Assembly (NCBI GenBank): GCA_030536855.1
Contig: JAUNPK010000004.1
Location: forward strand, 43,429 to 107,428
From: Eubacteriales bacterium
Lineage (GTDB): Bacteria; Bacillota; Clostridia; Lachnospirales; Lachnospiraceae
Length of the DNA stretch: 64,000 nt
Direction: 5' to 3'
Position numbers and translations under genes: made by a program. Below are positions 7,840 through 17,144 of this stretch, in pieces. The notes beneath the pieces are model-generated. The model did not search any database. It was given only the letters and a program-made list of their open reading frames with translations, and had not been told where the DNA came from. Positions within the stretch are counted from its first letter, which is position 1. The number at the start of each line of letters is the position of its first letter.

Positions 7840-9420
7840 TTAAAATTGAAGAAGCTGTAAGACTTCTGCAGGTCTTTGATTAGCCTGTGAAAGAATTGAT
7901 GTGGCTGCCTGTGTTAAGACTGTCTGTGATGTATATTCTGTCATCTCCTCAGCCATATCTGTATCTATCATTGTGGAAAGGGCACTCGTAAGATTTTCAC
8001 TTGAAACTTCAATATTGTTAGTTGTATGTTCAAATCTGTTAGAATATGCACCTAACTTTGAACGGGCTGCATTTGCGTATGCTATGGCATTATCAACAGT
8101 ATCTATTGCAAGCTGTGCTGTATATCCGGTCATAACATTAAGATGATCTGTCTCAAGTGTGTAAGTTGAAAGTTCGGGAATATCAAGAATAATTACCTGA
8201 TTTTCATTAGCTCCCACATGTATACTCATTGTTCCCACGTCAGTAACTTCCTGTGTTATGTCCGTCTGGGTTGATGCACCTGCCACAGACTTTCCATTTA
8301 CTTTACTGCCCACTGAATCATTAAATGTTGTTCCTGCGACGTTTCCCGGAATATCCATTATAAATTCTTTGTTATTAACATCCTTGATGGTAATCTTGGT
8401 TCCTTTTGTAGAAAGAACTGCTGACTTCTCAAATCCAACTCTCTCTCCTGTAGGATTGCCAGATGCATCTTTAGCTTCTGCAAAATCTGCAATTACATCA
8501 CTACCTTCTGCATGAATCCCGGAACCATCCTCACTGTATGCATCCGGAATACCAAGAAGTCCTGCTAACTTCTCATTACTGCATTTGATATCCATCTTCT
8601 GGTCTCTGCCGTACTGGTTGGTCATAATGACAAGCTTGCTGCCACTGTATGTCGTACTCACATTATAACCTGCATACTCTGTCCCATTTGCTTTTGTATC
8701 ATTAGTTGTATCTGAAATAGTGAAAGCCTTTCCACCTGTAAGGTTAGCTCCATCAACCAGCTTACCCATAATAGTATCCAGATTATCTCCCTCATTAATG
8801 TCAATAATATAACCATTAAGAGTAATTGTACCTGCTTCATCCTTTGCAACTGTAGCTGTTGATGACATTGTTATAGTATCTCCCACAGCTACTGCCTGTC
8901 TGGCATCCTGCTTTATTGTAACTCCATAATTTCCTGCTACAAATCCATCAGACACTGACAACTGATTAACTCCCTGATAATCTGAATATACTCTTCTTGA
9001 AAGATTGCCATTAATAAGAGGCTGAGTGTTAAATTCTGTCTGATCTGATATTCGGTCTATCTCCTGGTTAATATTATCTATTTCCTGCTGTATAGCCAAT
9101 CTTTCTGAATCGGAATTTACATCATTGGCTGCCTGTACTGTCAATTCTTTCATACGTGTAAGCATTGACTGAATTTCTGATATTGCACCTTCGGCAGTGT
9201 TGACTACTGAAACACCGTCCGCAGTGTTGTTATTGGATTGGTCAAGTCCTCTGATCTGCACTCTCATTTTCTCTGAAATCGCACATCCCGCAGGGTCATC
9301 TTCTGAACTGTTTATCTTATATCCTGATGATAATCTTGCAATTGATGTTGATAAGGCATTCTGTGCCTTCTGAAGTGCATTATTTGATACTATTGCTGAT
9401 ACGTTCGTATTAATTCTCAT
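7840..9420 (-). CDS. fliC: Flagellin
   Basis: 526 residues. Filament subunit exported through the flagellum. Both conserved ends are present: N-terminal D0/D1 (MRINTNVSAI, LSSGYKINS, SEKMRVQIRGLDQ, ELTVQAAND) and C-terminal D1/D0 (LTSALSTMIDTDMAEEM, AATSILSQANQ, ending VLQLLQF). The variable middle (~145-420) is Thr/Asn/Gly/Asp-rich. The normally hydrophobic position in the DDPAGxAISEKM motif is Cys (DDPAGCAIS), unusual because flagellins mostly avoid cysteine. A flagellar sigma (sigma-28/sigma-D) promoter candidate lies 51-76 bases upstream. AGAGAGG precedes the ATG. Confidence 0.97.
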   Translation of the reverse strand: MRINTNVSAIVSNNALQKAQNALSTSIARLSSGYKINSSEDDPAGCAISEKMRVQIRGLDQSNNNTADGVSVVNTAEGAISEIQSMLTRMKELTVQAANDVNSDSERLAIQQEIDNINQEIDRISDQTEFNTQPLINGNLSRRVYSDYQGVNQLSVSDGFVAGNYGVTIKQDARQAVAVGDTITMSSTATVAKDEAGTITLNGYIIDINEGDNLDTIMGKLVDGANLTGGKAFTISDTTNDTKANGTEYAGYNVSTTYSGSKLVIMTNQYGRDQKMDIKCSNEKLAGLLGIPDAYSEDGSGIHAEGSDVIADFAEAKDASGNPTGERVGFEKSAVLSTKGTKITIKDVNNKEFIMDIPGNVAGTTFNDSVGSKVNGKSVAGASTQTDITQEVTDVGTMSIHVGANENQVIILDIPELSTYTLETDHLNVMTGYTAQLAIDTVDNAIAYANAARSKLGAYSNRFEHTTNNIEVSSENLTSALSTMIDTDMAEEMTEYTSQTVLTQAATSILSQANQRPAEVLQLLQF

Positions 9421-9470
9421 AGCGATACCTCTCTTAATTTCTGTGATACCATTAACTGTCTGTAATTAAT

Positions 9471-9496
9471 ATATCGGTGAAAAACCTATTTCCTTA
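9471..9496 (-). promoter_or_regulatory. Candidate sigma-28 (flagellar) promoter for flagellin
   Basis: On the minus strand TAAG (9496-9493), 14 bases, then ACCGATAT (9478-9471), close to the TAAA-N15-GCCGATAA flagellar consensus. The -35 element overlaps the stop codon of the upstream gene. Matches are imperfect. Confidence 0.5.
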
Positions 9497-12400
9497 ACCC
9501 AATGCTTTTACGATTTTTGAGGCAATTCCATATAACTTTTCCGCCGGAACAGATTTATCAGCATCATCATATTTTATGTACGGCACTCTGTCTGTTCTGC
9601 TTTTATGAATTGACACCTCGCTGATGTCAAATTCATTTTTTATGTCACTTTCAAGTTGTGATAATCTTTCATCCAGGCTATTATTTCTCTCCTCATTTTC
9701 TCCATTAATCATAACAAATATACCTGCCTGGGAATCAGACACCTTAGCTTCAACAGATATTTCTCCCAATAATGCACTCTTTAAATGCACTGATATTCTG
9801 CCCTTATCCTCACTGTCAGAAACAAGTGTAAGGTTAATAATTCCCACTTTATTATCCAAAACATAAGGAATCATATAATCGTGCCTCATTGCAAGATTTT
9901 TAATATATCCTATCTGCCTATTGGAAATTCGTAAATCATTCAGGCTGTTGTAATCAACCGTTACAGAGTTTCCATTTTCATCTGTAAGAGAATTCTCAAC
10001 AGCCTCTTCCAGTTCATCATCCAGAGCTGTTGCAAATTCTTCATACATAGATTCCAACTCTTCTCTGTGTCCGATTTTTTCAATTACATCGTCAAATGTG
10101 TTGTATTTGTCCGAGATTTTTTCATCTGTATTCCCTGATATTTTAGGGAACACTCCGGATTCCATAAGTATTTTAACCGCTTGAATATTTCCTATATTTT
10201 CCTGAATTCCTGCTCTTTTTATTTCTCTTGTGATTTCATCATTGCTCTCTGCTGCCATGGAAAGCATTCTGTTATATTCTTCATCCTGCGCCATTTCTAT
10301 GTCATCGTCATAATTAGCTCTAAGCTGCTCTGTAAAATTTTCCACAGAAGTATTATTAATATCACCGTTACCTTCAACATTTTTTAAAGTATTAGGTGTT
10401 ACAAATTTTTTATTCATTGAAAACAGTGATGTATAATAATTTACCTTTCCCGAAACTTCTGCAAATCCTGTATTATCATCAATGGACATATCTATTCCTG
10501 AATGCTTCACAGAACTGTATGCAGACATAAGATTTCCCATAGTTACATCACTTCCCTGCTTTACAAGTGCACCAGCTGCCACCCCCGCATCTTTTGTAAA
10601 AATGTTCATCATTTGATAAATTCCGATAAACTGTTCCCTGTTCTCAGGCGTAATTCCGTTAGTAATATCCAGCTTATAAAGGAATTTTGAAAATTTTTCT
10701 TCATTGTCCCTGCTTGCTGCCATGTTCTTTTCCACCAGATAATTATTTACATCCTCTATGCTATCCTGCATAGGATTAATGCCGTCTTTTATCATATCAA
10801 GAACTGTTTCCGGCTTCATATTACTGATAAGATTATTAAGAGTTGAATATACCTCTTTAATCTTACTTATATTATCATTGGTCATTTCCATATTGTTACG
10901 GGCAAGGATTCTTACCGCATCTCTGTCAAGGGCTGTGCCCTCAAGTCCAAGCTCTCTTATAATAGAATCTGTGCTATTTTGTGTGGCTTTATTTATAGAA
11001 TCTCCCAGGTCCTTTCTTACCTCTGTTCCCACTGCCTCATATGTCCTAGCTGCTCTGTCATACTGTTTCTTTAAATCACTTCCCCTTCCTGCAAATACGG
11101 AAAGACTGATTATATCTCCCACATTCTTTGTCAGAACTTCACCAAATACTTCAATAGGAGACTCCTTGATTTCATAAAGAGCTGTTTTAACATCCAGAAC
11201 ATTTTCCAGATTTTCTTCAGAGCCTTCGTATGCCATATTTTGCAGTTCTAACTGTTTCAATTCTGCTGAGAGTTCTTCAATAGAAGTTGTCATGATAGAA
11301 ATGTTGTTCTTCTCCAAAAATACCCCTGCACTTGCTGTCATAAGGATACGGGTCTTAATAAGTGCAGTGTAGCTGCGGTCTATTGTCTGGCTGCCTGCTG
11401 CCTGGTTGTCTGAGGTTTGGGCGGCTGCTGTCCGGGCGGCTGTTGTCTGGCTGCCTGCTGCATGATGGACTGTGGTCACCGCTGACGCGTTCATCTTCAT
11501 ACGTCCCTCTATGCACAGACTTAAATTCTTAAGTGTAAATGTATTACCGGAATTCACCACCTGTGCTACATCATCATAGGTGACTTTATCCATAACATTT
11601 AAAGCGTCTTTAACTCTTGAGATAATGCTGTCACCCTCCACCAGCAGAGTGTCCTTTGGCTCATTTCCAATAACCATATTGTCAATTATTTTATCCATGA
11701 CCTGAAGCTTCTTTTCCTCAGAATCCATATTTTCCAGATTAATGTTATCAAGTTCATTTTCATATAACAGATTTTCTTTTGTCACAGGAATGTTGTTGTC
11801 TATGAAGTTTCTGGCATTTTCTAATACATTTTCTTTTGCCTCCATGCCTGCCGCCTGTATCACCTTTATTATCTGAGGCTTTAAGCTGTCAAATTCTGCA
11901 TCACTTATAGGCTGACTTTTTCCTGCCACTCCGTAAGAAGTAACATTTTCCGCCTGATAGATACCTTCAATTGTAGGCTGTATATTATTGGCAATCATAT
12001 AGTTTTTGCTGTCCTCTGTAAGGGGCTTTAATTCTGACGCCTTATTGACTGCATCTTCCACCTCTGCCACACTGTCTTCATCTGCTAAAATGCCAACATT
12101 GTTCATCTTGGCCTCAATTGCATTAACCATTCCTTCACTGCCGGCAACGCTTTCAATTGCTTCTTTACTCACCCCTGTTCCGTAAGATACGTAGTCATCT
12201 GAGTGCATTGCAAGTTCTATCCTTATCTTGTCGATAATATCTACACATTCTTCCTTTGTAGCATCTGTAAGGTTAAATCCGTCTTCATCAAGCTTCACCG
12301 CTCCTGCTCCGGACAATTTTTTTGCCAGTGCTTTAAGGCTTAACTTAGCACTTGATGCGCTCTCCATAATCTGCTGCTTAACATCGTCCGCCTCCTTAAG

Positions 12401-12580
12401 AAGAGAGGCGTAGGTGTTGTCCTTTCCAATGGAAGCATTGTCATTACCTGATATATAAGCTGCTCCCAAGGCGTCTGTTGCTTTTCCGTCCTTGCTGACT
12501 TTATTCTCTTTATAATTAATGGATGTCTTTGACACCTGCTCATCTTTATTAAAATCCGTTGCTGAAACTGTAATATTCAT
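9494..12580 (-). CDS. Large flagellar-locus protein with FliK-like C-terminus (DUF6240-like)
   Basis: 1028 residues, mostly helical, acidic and Asn/Glu/Lys-rich, with no signal peptide. The last ~110 residues resemble the C-terminal domain of hook-length control proteins (FliK): a beta-rich stretch (GRISVHLKSALLGEISVEAKV, GIFVMINGENEER) followed by a helix pair and DISEVSIHKSRTD. Large Lachnospiraceae proteins of this kind are, as I recall, annotated DUF6240. It is directly upstream of flagellin on the same strand (73-base gap). An Ala/Gln/Thr-rich insertion near residues 372-397 is encoded by a 60-bp imperfect tandem repeat. Start at 12580 follows GGAATGGAGAAC; a longer frame to 12640 is probably artificial. 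Role in hook or filament assembly is inference. Confidence 0.6.
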   Translation of the reverse strand: MNITVSATDFNKDEQVSKTSINYKENKVSKDGKATDALGAAYISGNDNASIGKDNTYASLLKEADDVKQQIMESASSAKLSLKALAKKLSGAGAVKLDEDGFNLTDATKEECVDIIDKIRIELAMHSDDYVSYGTGVSKEAIESVAGSEGMVNAIEAKMNNVGILADEDSVAEVEDAVNKASELKPLTEDSKNYMIANNIQPTIEGIYQAENVTSYGVAGKSQPISDAEFDSLKPQIIKVIQAAGMEAKENVLENARNFIDNNIPVTKENLLYENELDNINLENMDSEEKKLQVMDKIIDNMVIGNEPKDTLLVEGDSIISRVKDALNVMDKVTYDDVAQVVNSGNTFTLKNLSLCIEGRMKMNASAVTTVHHAAGSQTTAARTAAAQTSDNQAAGSQTIDRSYTALIKTRILMTASAGVFLEKNNISIMTTSIEELSAELKQLELQNMAYEGSEENLENVLDVKTALYEIKESPIEVFGEVLTKNVGDIISLSVFAGRGSDLKKQYDRAARTYEAVGTEVRKDLGDSINKATQNSTDSIIRELGLEGTALDRDAVRILARNNMEMTNDNISKIKEVYSTLNNLISNMKPETVLDMIKDGINPMQDSIEDVNNYLVEKNMAASRDNEEKFSKFLYKLDITNGITPENREQFIGIYQMMNIFTKDAGVAAGALVKQGSDVTMGNLMSAYSSVKHSGIDMSIDDNTGFAEVSGKVNYYTSLFSMNKKFVTPNTLKNVEGNGDINNTSVENFTEQLRANYDDDIEMAQDEEYNRMLSMAAESNDEITREIKRAGIQENIGNIQAVKILMESGVFPKISGNTDEKISDKYNTFDDVIEKIGHREELESMYEEFATALDDELEEAVENSLTDENGNSVTVDYNSLNDLRISNRQIGYIKNLAMRHDYMIPYVLDNKVGIINLTLVSDSEDKGRISVHLKSALLGEISVEAKVSDSQAGIFVMINGENEERNNSLDERLSQLESDIKNEFDISEVSIHKSRTDRVPYIKYDDADKSVPAEKLYGIASKIVKALG
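11384..11460. repeat. Imperfect 60-bp coding tandem repeat
   Basis: The word TTGTCTGGCTGCCTGCTGC recurs exactly 60 bases apart (from about 11383 and 11443), with CTG/GGCGGCTG-rich sequence between. It encodes a 20-residue-period Ala/Gln/Thr/Ser linker in the DUF6240-like protein and is much more GC-rich than its surroundings. Confidence 0.8.
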
Positions 12581-12711
12581 ACTGTTCTCCATTCCCCAGG
12601 CACGTCTGGTTTCAGGGCTTATTTGCCCTCTCTTCAACACAAATGACCAAGTAAAATTAAGTTCGTAAAATAACTCTGATATATATATCGAAAAAATTTA
12701 TGGAAATTTAA

Positions 12712-12778
12712 TGGGGTCAGACCCCCTAAAAATTTTATAAACAAAAAGTTTATAAATTTTTTAGGGGGTCTGACCCCT
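12712..12778. repeat. GGGGTCTGACCCC palindromic element, copy A (outer-core form)
   Basis: Two cores (12713-12725 and 12765-12777) flank an AT-rich inverted arm pair (TTTATAAAC...GTTTATAAA), so the whole 67 bases can fold into one hairpin. It lies between the glgB stop and the start of the DUF6240-like gene. It may act as a terminator for glgB. Confidence 0.9.
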
Positions 12779-12799
12779 TTTTCGTAAAAAATTATTCAA

Positions 12800-14728
12800 C
12801 TATCGCAATTCTTTTTTTTCAGCAAGTTTTCCGTTAAATTCATAGACAGATATACCATATCTACGCAAATCAACAAGTATTGAATTAGCGTATCCGTCAC
12901 AATCACCTTTAACTGACTCAAGAACATTTTTCTGTTTCTCTTCGTTATCCCCAAGAACCAGCTTATACTTACCCTTTACCGGAGCACCTATTCTATAGTT
13001 CATTCTTTCAACAGGTGTGAAGTTGAGGATAAATAACAGATGCTTTCTTCCCGTAGGACTTATTCTTACAAATGAGAATACACTGTTGTCCTTATCATTA
13101 GAATTAATCCATCTGAATCCTGCCGGGTCATAATCTGTAGCATAGAGACATGGATATTTTCTATAAAGTGTCATACATTTCTTAGTAAACTCTTTTAACT
13201 CCCTGTGGCTGTCATCCTCCAGCAAGTACCAGTCAAGAGCCCTCTTCTCGCTCCACTCATTCCACTGTCCGAATTCCTGTCCCATAAACAGAAGCTTCTT
13301 TCCGGGATGTCCACACATATAAGCGTATGCCAGCTTGAGATTGCTAAACTTATCTTCCCTGTCGCCCGGCATCTTTCCAAGCATTGAACATTTAAGGTGA
13401 ACCACCTCATCATGAGATAACACAAGAATAAAATTCTCACTGTAGGCATACATCATGGAAAATGTCATTTTACCGTGATTGAACTTTCTAAAATAAGGAT
13501 CCAGCTTCATATATTCAAGGAAATCATGCATCCATCCCATATTCCATTTGAATGTAAATCCCAGGCACTCCCCATTATCAGGATCACCGCTTACCATAGG
13601 CCATGCTGTAGATTCCTCAGCAATTGTGATTGCCTGTGGGAAACGTTTCTTTAACATACTGTTAAAATGTTTCAAAAATGCCATGGCTTCAAGATTTCCA
13701 TTATCACCATATTTGTTAGGGATCCAGTTTCCAGGCGTTCTGCCGTAATCAAGGTAGAGCATGGAAGCCACCGCATCAACTCTCAATCCGTCAACATGGA
13801 ACTTATCAACCCAATACATACCATTGGCTACAAGGAAATTCACAACTTCATTCTTACTATAGTCAAATACCTTGGTTCCCCAGTCAGGGTGTTCACCTTT
13901 TCTAGGATCTGCATATTCATAAACACAGCTTCCGTCAAAATTAGCCAATCCATGGGCATCTCTTGGAAAATGTGCCGGAACCCAGTCAAGAATAACGCCG
14001 ATTCCTCTGCTATGCATATAATTGATAAAATACATAAAATCCTTTGGAGTTCCATATCTGGCAGTAGGTGCATAATATCCTGTCACCTGATATCCCCAGG
14101 AAGCATCATATGGATACTCTGCTATGCCCATAAGTTCAAGATGGGTATAGCCCATATCCGTAACATAATCTGCAAGGTCTTTAGCAATATCCCTATAGTT
14201 GATATAACCGTCTTCTGTTCCGTCCTCCTGCTTTTTCCATGAGCCCAGATGGCACTCATATATAGACATAGGAGATGTAAGATGATCTTCTTTCTTCTTA
14301 TCTTCTATCCATTTTTCATCTGTCCATTCAAAACCACTAAGATCTGTTATAACTGATGCGGTCTCCGGTCTTAACTGTGAAGCATTTGCATAAGGATCTG
14401 CTTTATAAATAGCTTCCCCGCTCTGTGAAATTATCAGATACTTGTACATCTGACCTTCTTCTGCACCTTCTATAAACAACTCATAGATACCGCCATCAGA
14501 AATCTTCTCCATATCATATCCATAGGCGCCCCAATTGTTAAATTCTCCAACTACGTACACATCTTTGGCTGCCGGTGCCCATACTGCAAAATATACACCC
14601 TTCTTGCCATCCTTCACTGCTACATGTGCACCCATCTTATTGTAAATTTCATAATGTGTACCCTGTCCAAAAAGGTATGCATCCAATTCAGTGATATGTA
14701 CCTGATCGTAAGTTAATATATCAGCCAT
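12800..14728 (-). CDS. glgB: 1,4-alpha-glucan branching enzyme
   Basis: 642 residues, a normal length for GlgB. It transfers alpha-1,4 glucan chains to alpha-1,6 positions in glycogen. An N-terminal CBM48 domain (~30-120, with YFAVWAPAAKDVYVVGEFN) precedes the GH13 barrel. Catalytic motifs include the VDGLRVDAVASML region (nucleophile Asp), AEEST (acid/base Glu) and LSHDEVVH. A C-terminal beta domain follows. Start at 14728 is supported by AAGGACGG upstream; the frame runs on to a TTG at 14770. No other glycogen genes are nearby, so it is an orphan here. It ends just before repeat copy A. Confidence 0.96.
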   Translation of the reverse strand: MADILTYDQVHITELDAYLFGQGTHYEIYNKMGAHVAVKDGKKGVYFAVWAPAAKDVYVVGEFNNWGAYGYDMEKISDGGIYELFIEGAEEGQMYKYLIISQSGEAIYKADPYANASQLRPETASVITDLSGFEWTDEKWIEDKKKEDHLTSPMSIYECHLGSWKKQEDGTEDGYINYRDIAKDLADYVTDMGYTHLELMGIAEYPYDASWGYQVTGYYAPTARYGTPKDFMYFINYMHSRGIGVILDWVPAHFPRDAHGLANFDGSCVYEYADPRKGEHPDWGTKVFDYSKNEVVNFLVANGMYWVDKFHVDGLRVDAVASMLYLDYGRTPGNWIPNKYGDNGNLEAMAFLKHFNSMLKKRFPQAITIAEESTAWPMVSGDPDNGECLGFTFKWNMGWMHDFLEYMKLDPYFRKFNHGKMTFSMMYAYSENFILVLSHDEVVHLKCSMLGKMPGDREDKFSNLKLAYAYMCGHPGKKLLFMGQEFGQWNEWSEKRALDWYLLEDDSHRELKEFTKKCMTLYRKYPCLYATDYDPAGFRWINSNDKDNSVFSFVRISPTGRKHLLFILNFTPVERMNYRIGAPVKGKYKLVLGDNEEKQKNVLESVKGDCDGYANSILVDLRRYGISVYEFNGKLAEKKELR

Positions 14729-14947
14729 AAAATCCGTCCTTCCAATTGAAATTAATAGTTTTTCGATCAAACTTTTGTATTGTCTTTATATTAACATATA
14801 TTTTTATTAATTACTATTCAATTTTTCAGACTACATCCATTTTTGTGCAAATTTATTTTTCATTTACTGGTGACATAATTCATTTTTAATCTTATAATAT
14901 AAATTCAGATTCAGAAGATAATAATTATTATTAAAGGAGATAAATTC

Positions 14948-15910
14948 ATGATATATTACTTAGTAAGCCCTAATTATATAAATGCTGTTACCTTTGCAAG
15001 TATAGTTTTTGCATTTGCAATCACATGCATTGCCATATATCTGGGACAAAACATCCTTCCCCGTGACGGAGGAAGAGCTTATGCAATCAACGGAACAAAA
15101 TCTGTGGGAAAGCCTCGTGGAGCTGGAATGATTTTCATTCTTTCATTCACAGTTACCTGTCTTTTGTTTGTAAGTTTTGACGCTGAGATTATAATTTACC
15201 TTATTCTTGTACTGGCTGCCATGCTTTCAGGATACTTAGATGATGCTTCCAGCTCGCCTTGGGGTGAATTGAAAAAAGGACTTATTGATTTTGTTATAGC
15301 TGTTATGGCTGCAGTCACATACCTTCACTACAATCCCAATACATTTGACATTGCACTGTTCAAACTCACTGTAACATTAAATCCTGTTGTATACGGAATT
15401 CTTATCGTTATTCTTATATGGGTAAGTATAAATGTTACTAACTGCTCTGATGGTGTAGACGGTCTTTGCGGTACATTATCAGGTGTTACACTGACATCAG
15501 CTTATGTCCTTTTCAGCGCCTTTGACATAGAACCAGCATTTCGCCACACTATTCTTATCATTATTGTGTGTATTCTGGGATACCTGTGGTTCAATGCATC
15601 TCCAAGTAAACTTCTCATGGGAGACGCAGGTTCAAGAGCAATCGGAATATTTATTGCATTTACATTTTTAAAGCTTCACTGCCCTCTGCTTTATATACCA
15701 CTTGCAATACTTCTTATAATTGACGGTGGATTAGGACTTATTAAAGTTTCATTTATGAGGTTTCTCCACATTAAACTTATGCAAAATGTGAGAACACCAA
15801 TTCACGATCACATGAGAAAAAATAAGGGCTGGTCTGACTCCCAGGTAGTATTCAGATTCGCTATTATCCAGACAATAATTGCTGTTGCAATAATATTTGC
15901 TATTATCTAA
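14948..15910 (+). CDS. MraY/WecA-family phosphoglycosyl transferase (paralogue)
   Basis: 320 residues with about ten membrane helices. It retains the polyprenyl-phosphate N-acetylhexosamine-1-phosphate transferase motifs: GYLDDASSS (Asp pair), NVTNCSDGVDGL (catalytic Asn/Asp), LLMGDAGSRAIG, and a C-terminal HDHMRKNKGWSDSQVV that mirrors the HHHFE-KGW motif of MraY. It should attach a sugar phosphate to undecaprenyl phosphate on the cytoplasmic face. No cell-wall (dcw) genes are nearby, so it may be an extra MraY-type enzyme rather than the essential copy. AAAGGAG precedes the ATG. The stop is nine bases before repeat copy B. Confidence 0.85.
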   Translation: MIYYLVSPNYINAVTFASIVFAFAITCIAIYLGQNILPRDGGRAYAINGTKSVGKPRGAGMIFILSFTVTCLLFVSFDAEIIIYLILVLAAMLSGYLDDASSSPWGELKKGLIDFVIAVMAAVTYLHYNPNTFDIALFKLTVTLNPVVYGILIVILIWVSINVTNCSDGVDGLCGTLSGVTLTSAYVLFSAFDIEPAFRHTILIIIVCILGYLWFNASPSKLLMGDAGSRAIGIFIAFTFLKLHCPLLYIPLAILLIIDGGLGLIKVSFMRFLHIKLMQNVRTPIHDHMRKNKGWSDSQVVFRFAIIQTIIAVAIIFAII

Positions 15911-15918
15911 CTTACCAA

Positions 15919-15993
15919 AGGGGTCAGACCCCATAAAATTTTTATAAACTTTTTGATGAAAAATTTATAAAAATTTTATGGGGTCTGACCCCT
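15919..15993. repeat. GGGGTCTGACCCC palindromic element, copy B (outer-core form)
   Basis: Cores at 15920-15932 and 15980-15992 flank inverted ATAAAATTTTTATAAA arms. It sits between the converging MraY-like and exonuclease genes and probably terminates both. The exonuclease stop codon lies inside it. Confidence 0.9.
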
Positions 15994-16947
15994 TGCCTTT
16001 TCTTCCTGGCGTCTGCGTCTTCTATGTTCTCTCTCTTTTTGCTGTCTTTGACTTATTTTTTCTCCACCCGCTTCATTGGTGTGTTTCATAATCTTGATAA
16101 CGAAGTAGTATCCCTCATCACTCTGTCTAGCTCTGAATCTTCCCTTAAACAGACCGTGTTCATCGCATTTAAACAAACCATAATAGTTTTTAGATCCGGT
16201 GGCAAACCACTTAATTATCCTCTTCATAGGCTTCCCACACATATAACATCTGCATGAACGAACCACTCTGTCATTAACAGCTGTGTCTTTGGACTTGAAT
16301 CCCTTTGAAATATATTTTTCGTATGTGCCAAAATTAATTCGTATCTCTTCCTTCCTGTTTGCAGGAATTCTGAATGTATCTATACTTTCAAATATCTTTA
16401 CAGCATTAAAATCCATTTTTTTAAGAATTTGCGCTGTGTACCTGGCATCCCCCAACGCTGAATGAAATGTATCATTCTCGGGAAGCTGCATACTCTCAAT
16501 GACATTTTTCAGGCTGCTTCTGGTCTTTCCATCCGAATATCTTATGCTGTACAGTTTCTGAAGATCATAAAATAAAAGAGGAAATTCAAGCTGCATATCC
16601 ATATTATAAAATTTCATATTTCGCTGTAATTCTGTCAAATCCAGACATCCCCAGGTCACAAACCTGTAATCCTCGCCGCACCATTCTATAAAAGACTCAG
16701 CAGCCCTTTCAAACTCTTCCCCGTTACACAAATCTTCATAAGAAATACTAAGCATATCCTTTATCTTACTGTGAAACGCCGTATATACTACAGGTTTTAT
16801 AATCTGATGATATTCATCAACTATATTAAATTGTTCATCGACCTTAACGGCACCAATCTCAATTATCTCAAAGGGGATTCCAGGTACTGAAAATTCTTTC
16901 CCTTTAGGACTCTGGTTCCATTCCAGATCCAACACAATGTAATTCAT
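15976..16947 (-). CDS. DEDDh 3'-5' exonuclease with C-terminal zinc-finger-like tail
   Basis: 323 residues. The N-terminal ~180 residues are an RNase T/DnaQ-type exonuclease: Exo I VLDLEWNQ (Asp and Glu), Exo II near FVTWGCLDLTEL, Exo III HSALGDARYTAQIL (His...Asp). It resembles KapD-like inhibitors/nucleases; DNA or RNA substrate is not evident. The C-terminus has a CYMCGKP...CDEHG cluster (three Cys and His) and a very basic RRRRR tail. Start at 16947 follows GGAATGGAG, while the longer frame to 16995 would read through that site. The final codons (RGQTP) are encoded by repeat copy B, suggesting the original stop was lost or replaced. Confidence 0.85.
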   Translation of the reverse strand: MNYIVLDLEWNQSPKGKEFSVPGIPFEIIEIGAVKVDEQFNIVDEYHQIIKPVVYTAFHSKIKDMLSISYEDLCNGEEFERAAESFIEWCGEDYRFVTWGCLDLTELQRNMKFYNMDMQLEFPLLFYDLQKLYSIRYSDGKTRSSLKNVIESMQLPENDTFHSALGDARYTAQILKKMDFNAVKIFESIDTFRIPANRKEEIRINFGTYEKYISKGFKSKDTAVNDRVVRSCRCYMCGKPMKRIIKWFATGSKNYYGLFKCDEHGLFKGRFRARQSDEGYYFVIKIMKHTNEAGGEKISQRQQKEREHRRRRRQEEKARGQTP

Positions 16948-17112
16948 ATTTACTCCATTCCAGGCACCTTTCAGATGCATAACATGTTGTACCAACTCAT
17001 TTTAGCATGAATATTATTATTTTGATACAGTAACATTATTTTTAATATATTAAAATATATCCCAGCATACCTGAATATATTTAAGTAAACCCAAATCTGT
17101 GTAATAATGTAA

Positions 17113-17141
17113 TTGACATATTTTTATTATAAATGTAAAAT
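17113..17141 (+). promoter_or_regulatory. Sigma-A promoter upstream of cobalamin riboswitch
   Basis: TTGACA (17113-17118), 17-base spacer, TAAAAT (17136-17141). Transcription would start just before the riboswitch. Confidence 0.7.
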
Positions 17142-17144
17142 CTC

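Noticed and set aside
10758-11177. Plus-strand 139-codon open frame opposite the DUF6240-like gene
   Set aside because: Antisense shadow with no start signal.
13667-14242. Plus-strand 191-codon open frame opposite glgB
   Set aside because: Lies entirely within a conserved enzyme gene. No domain or ribosome-binding site.
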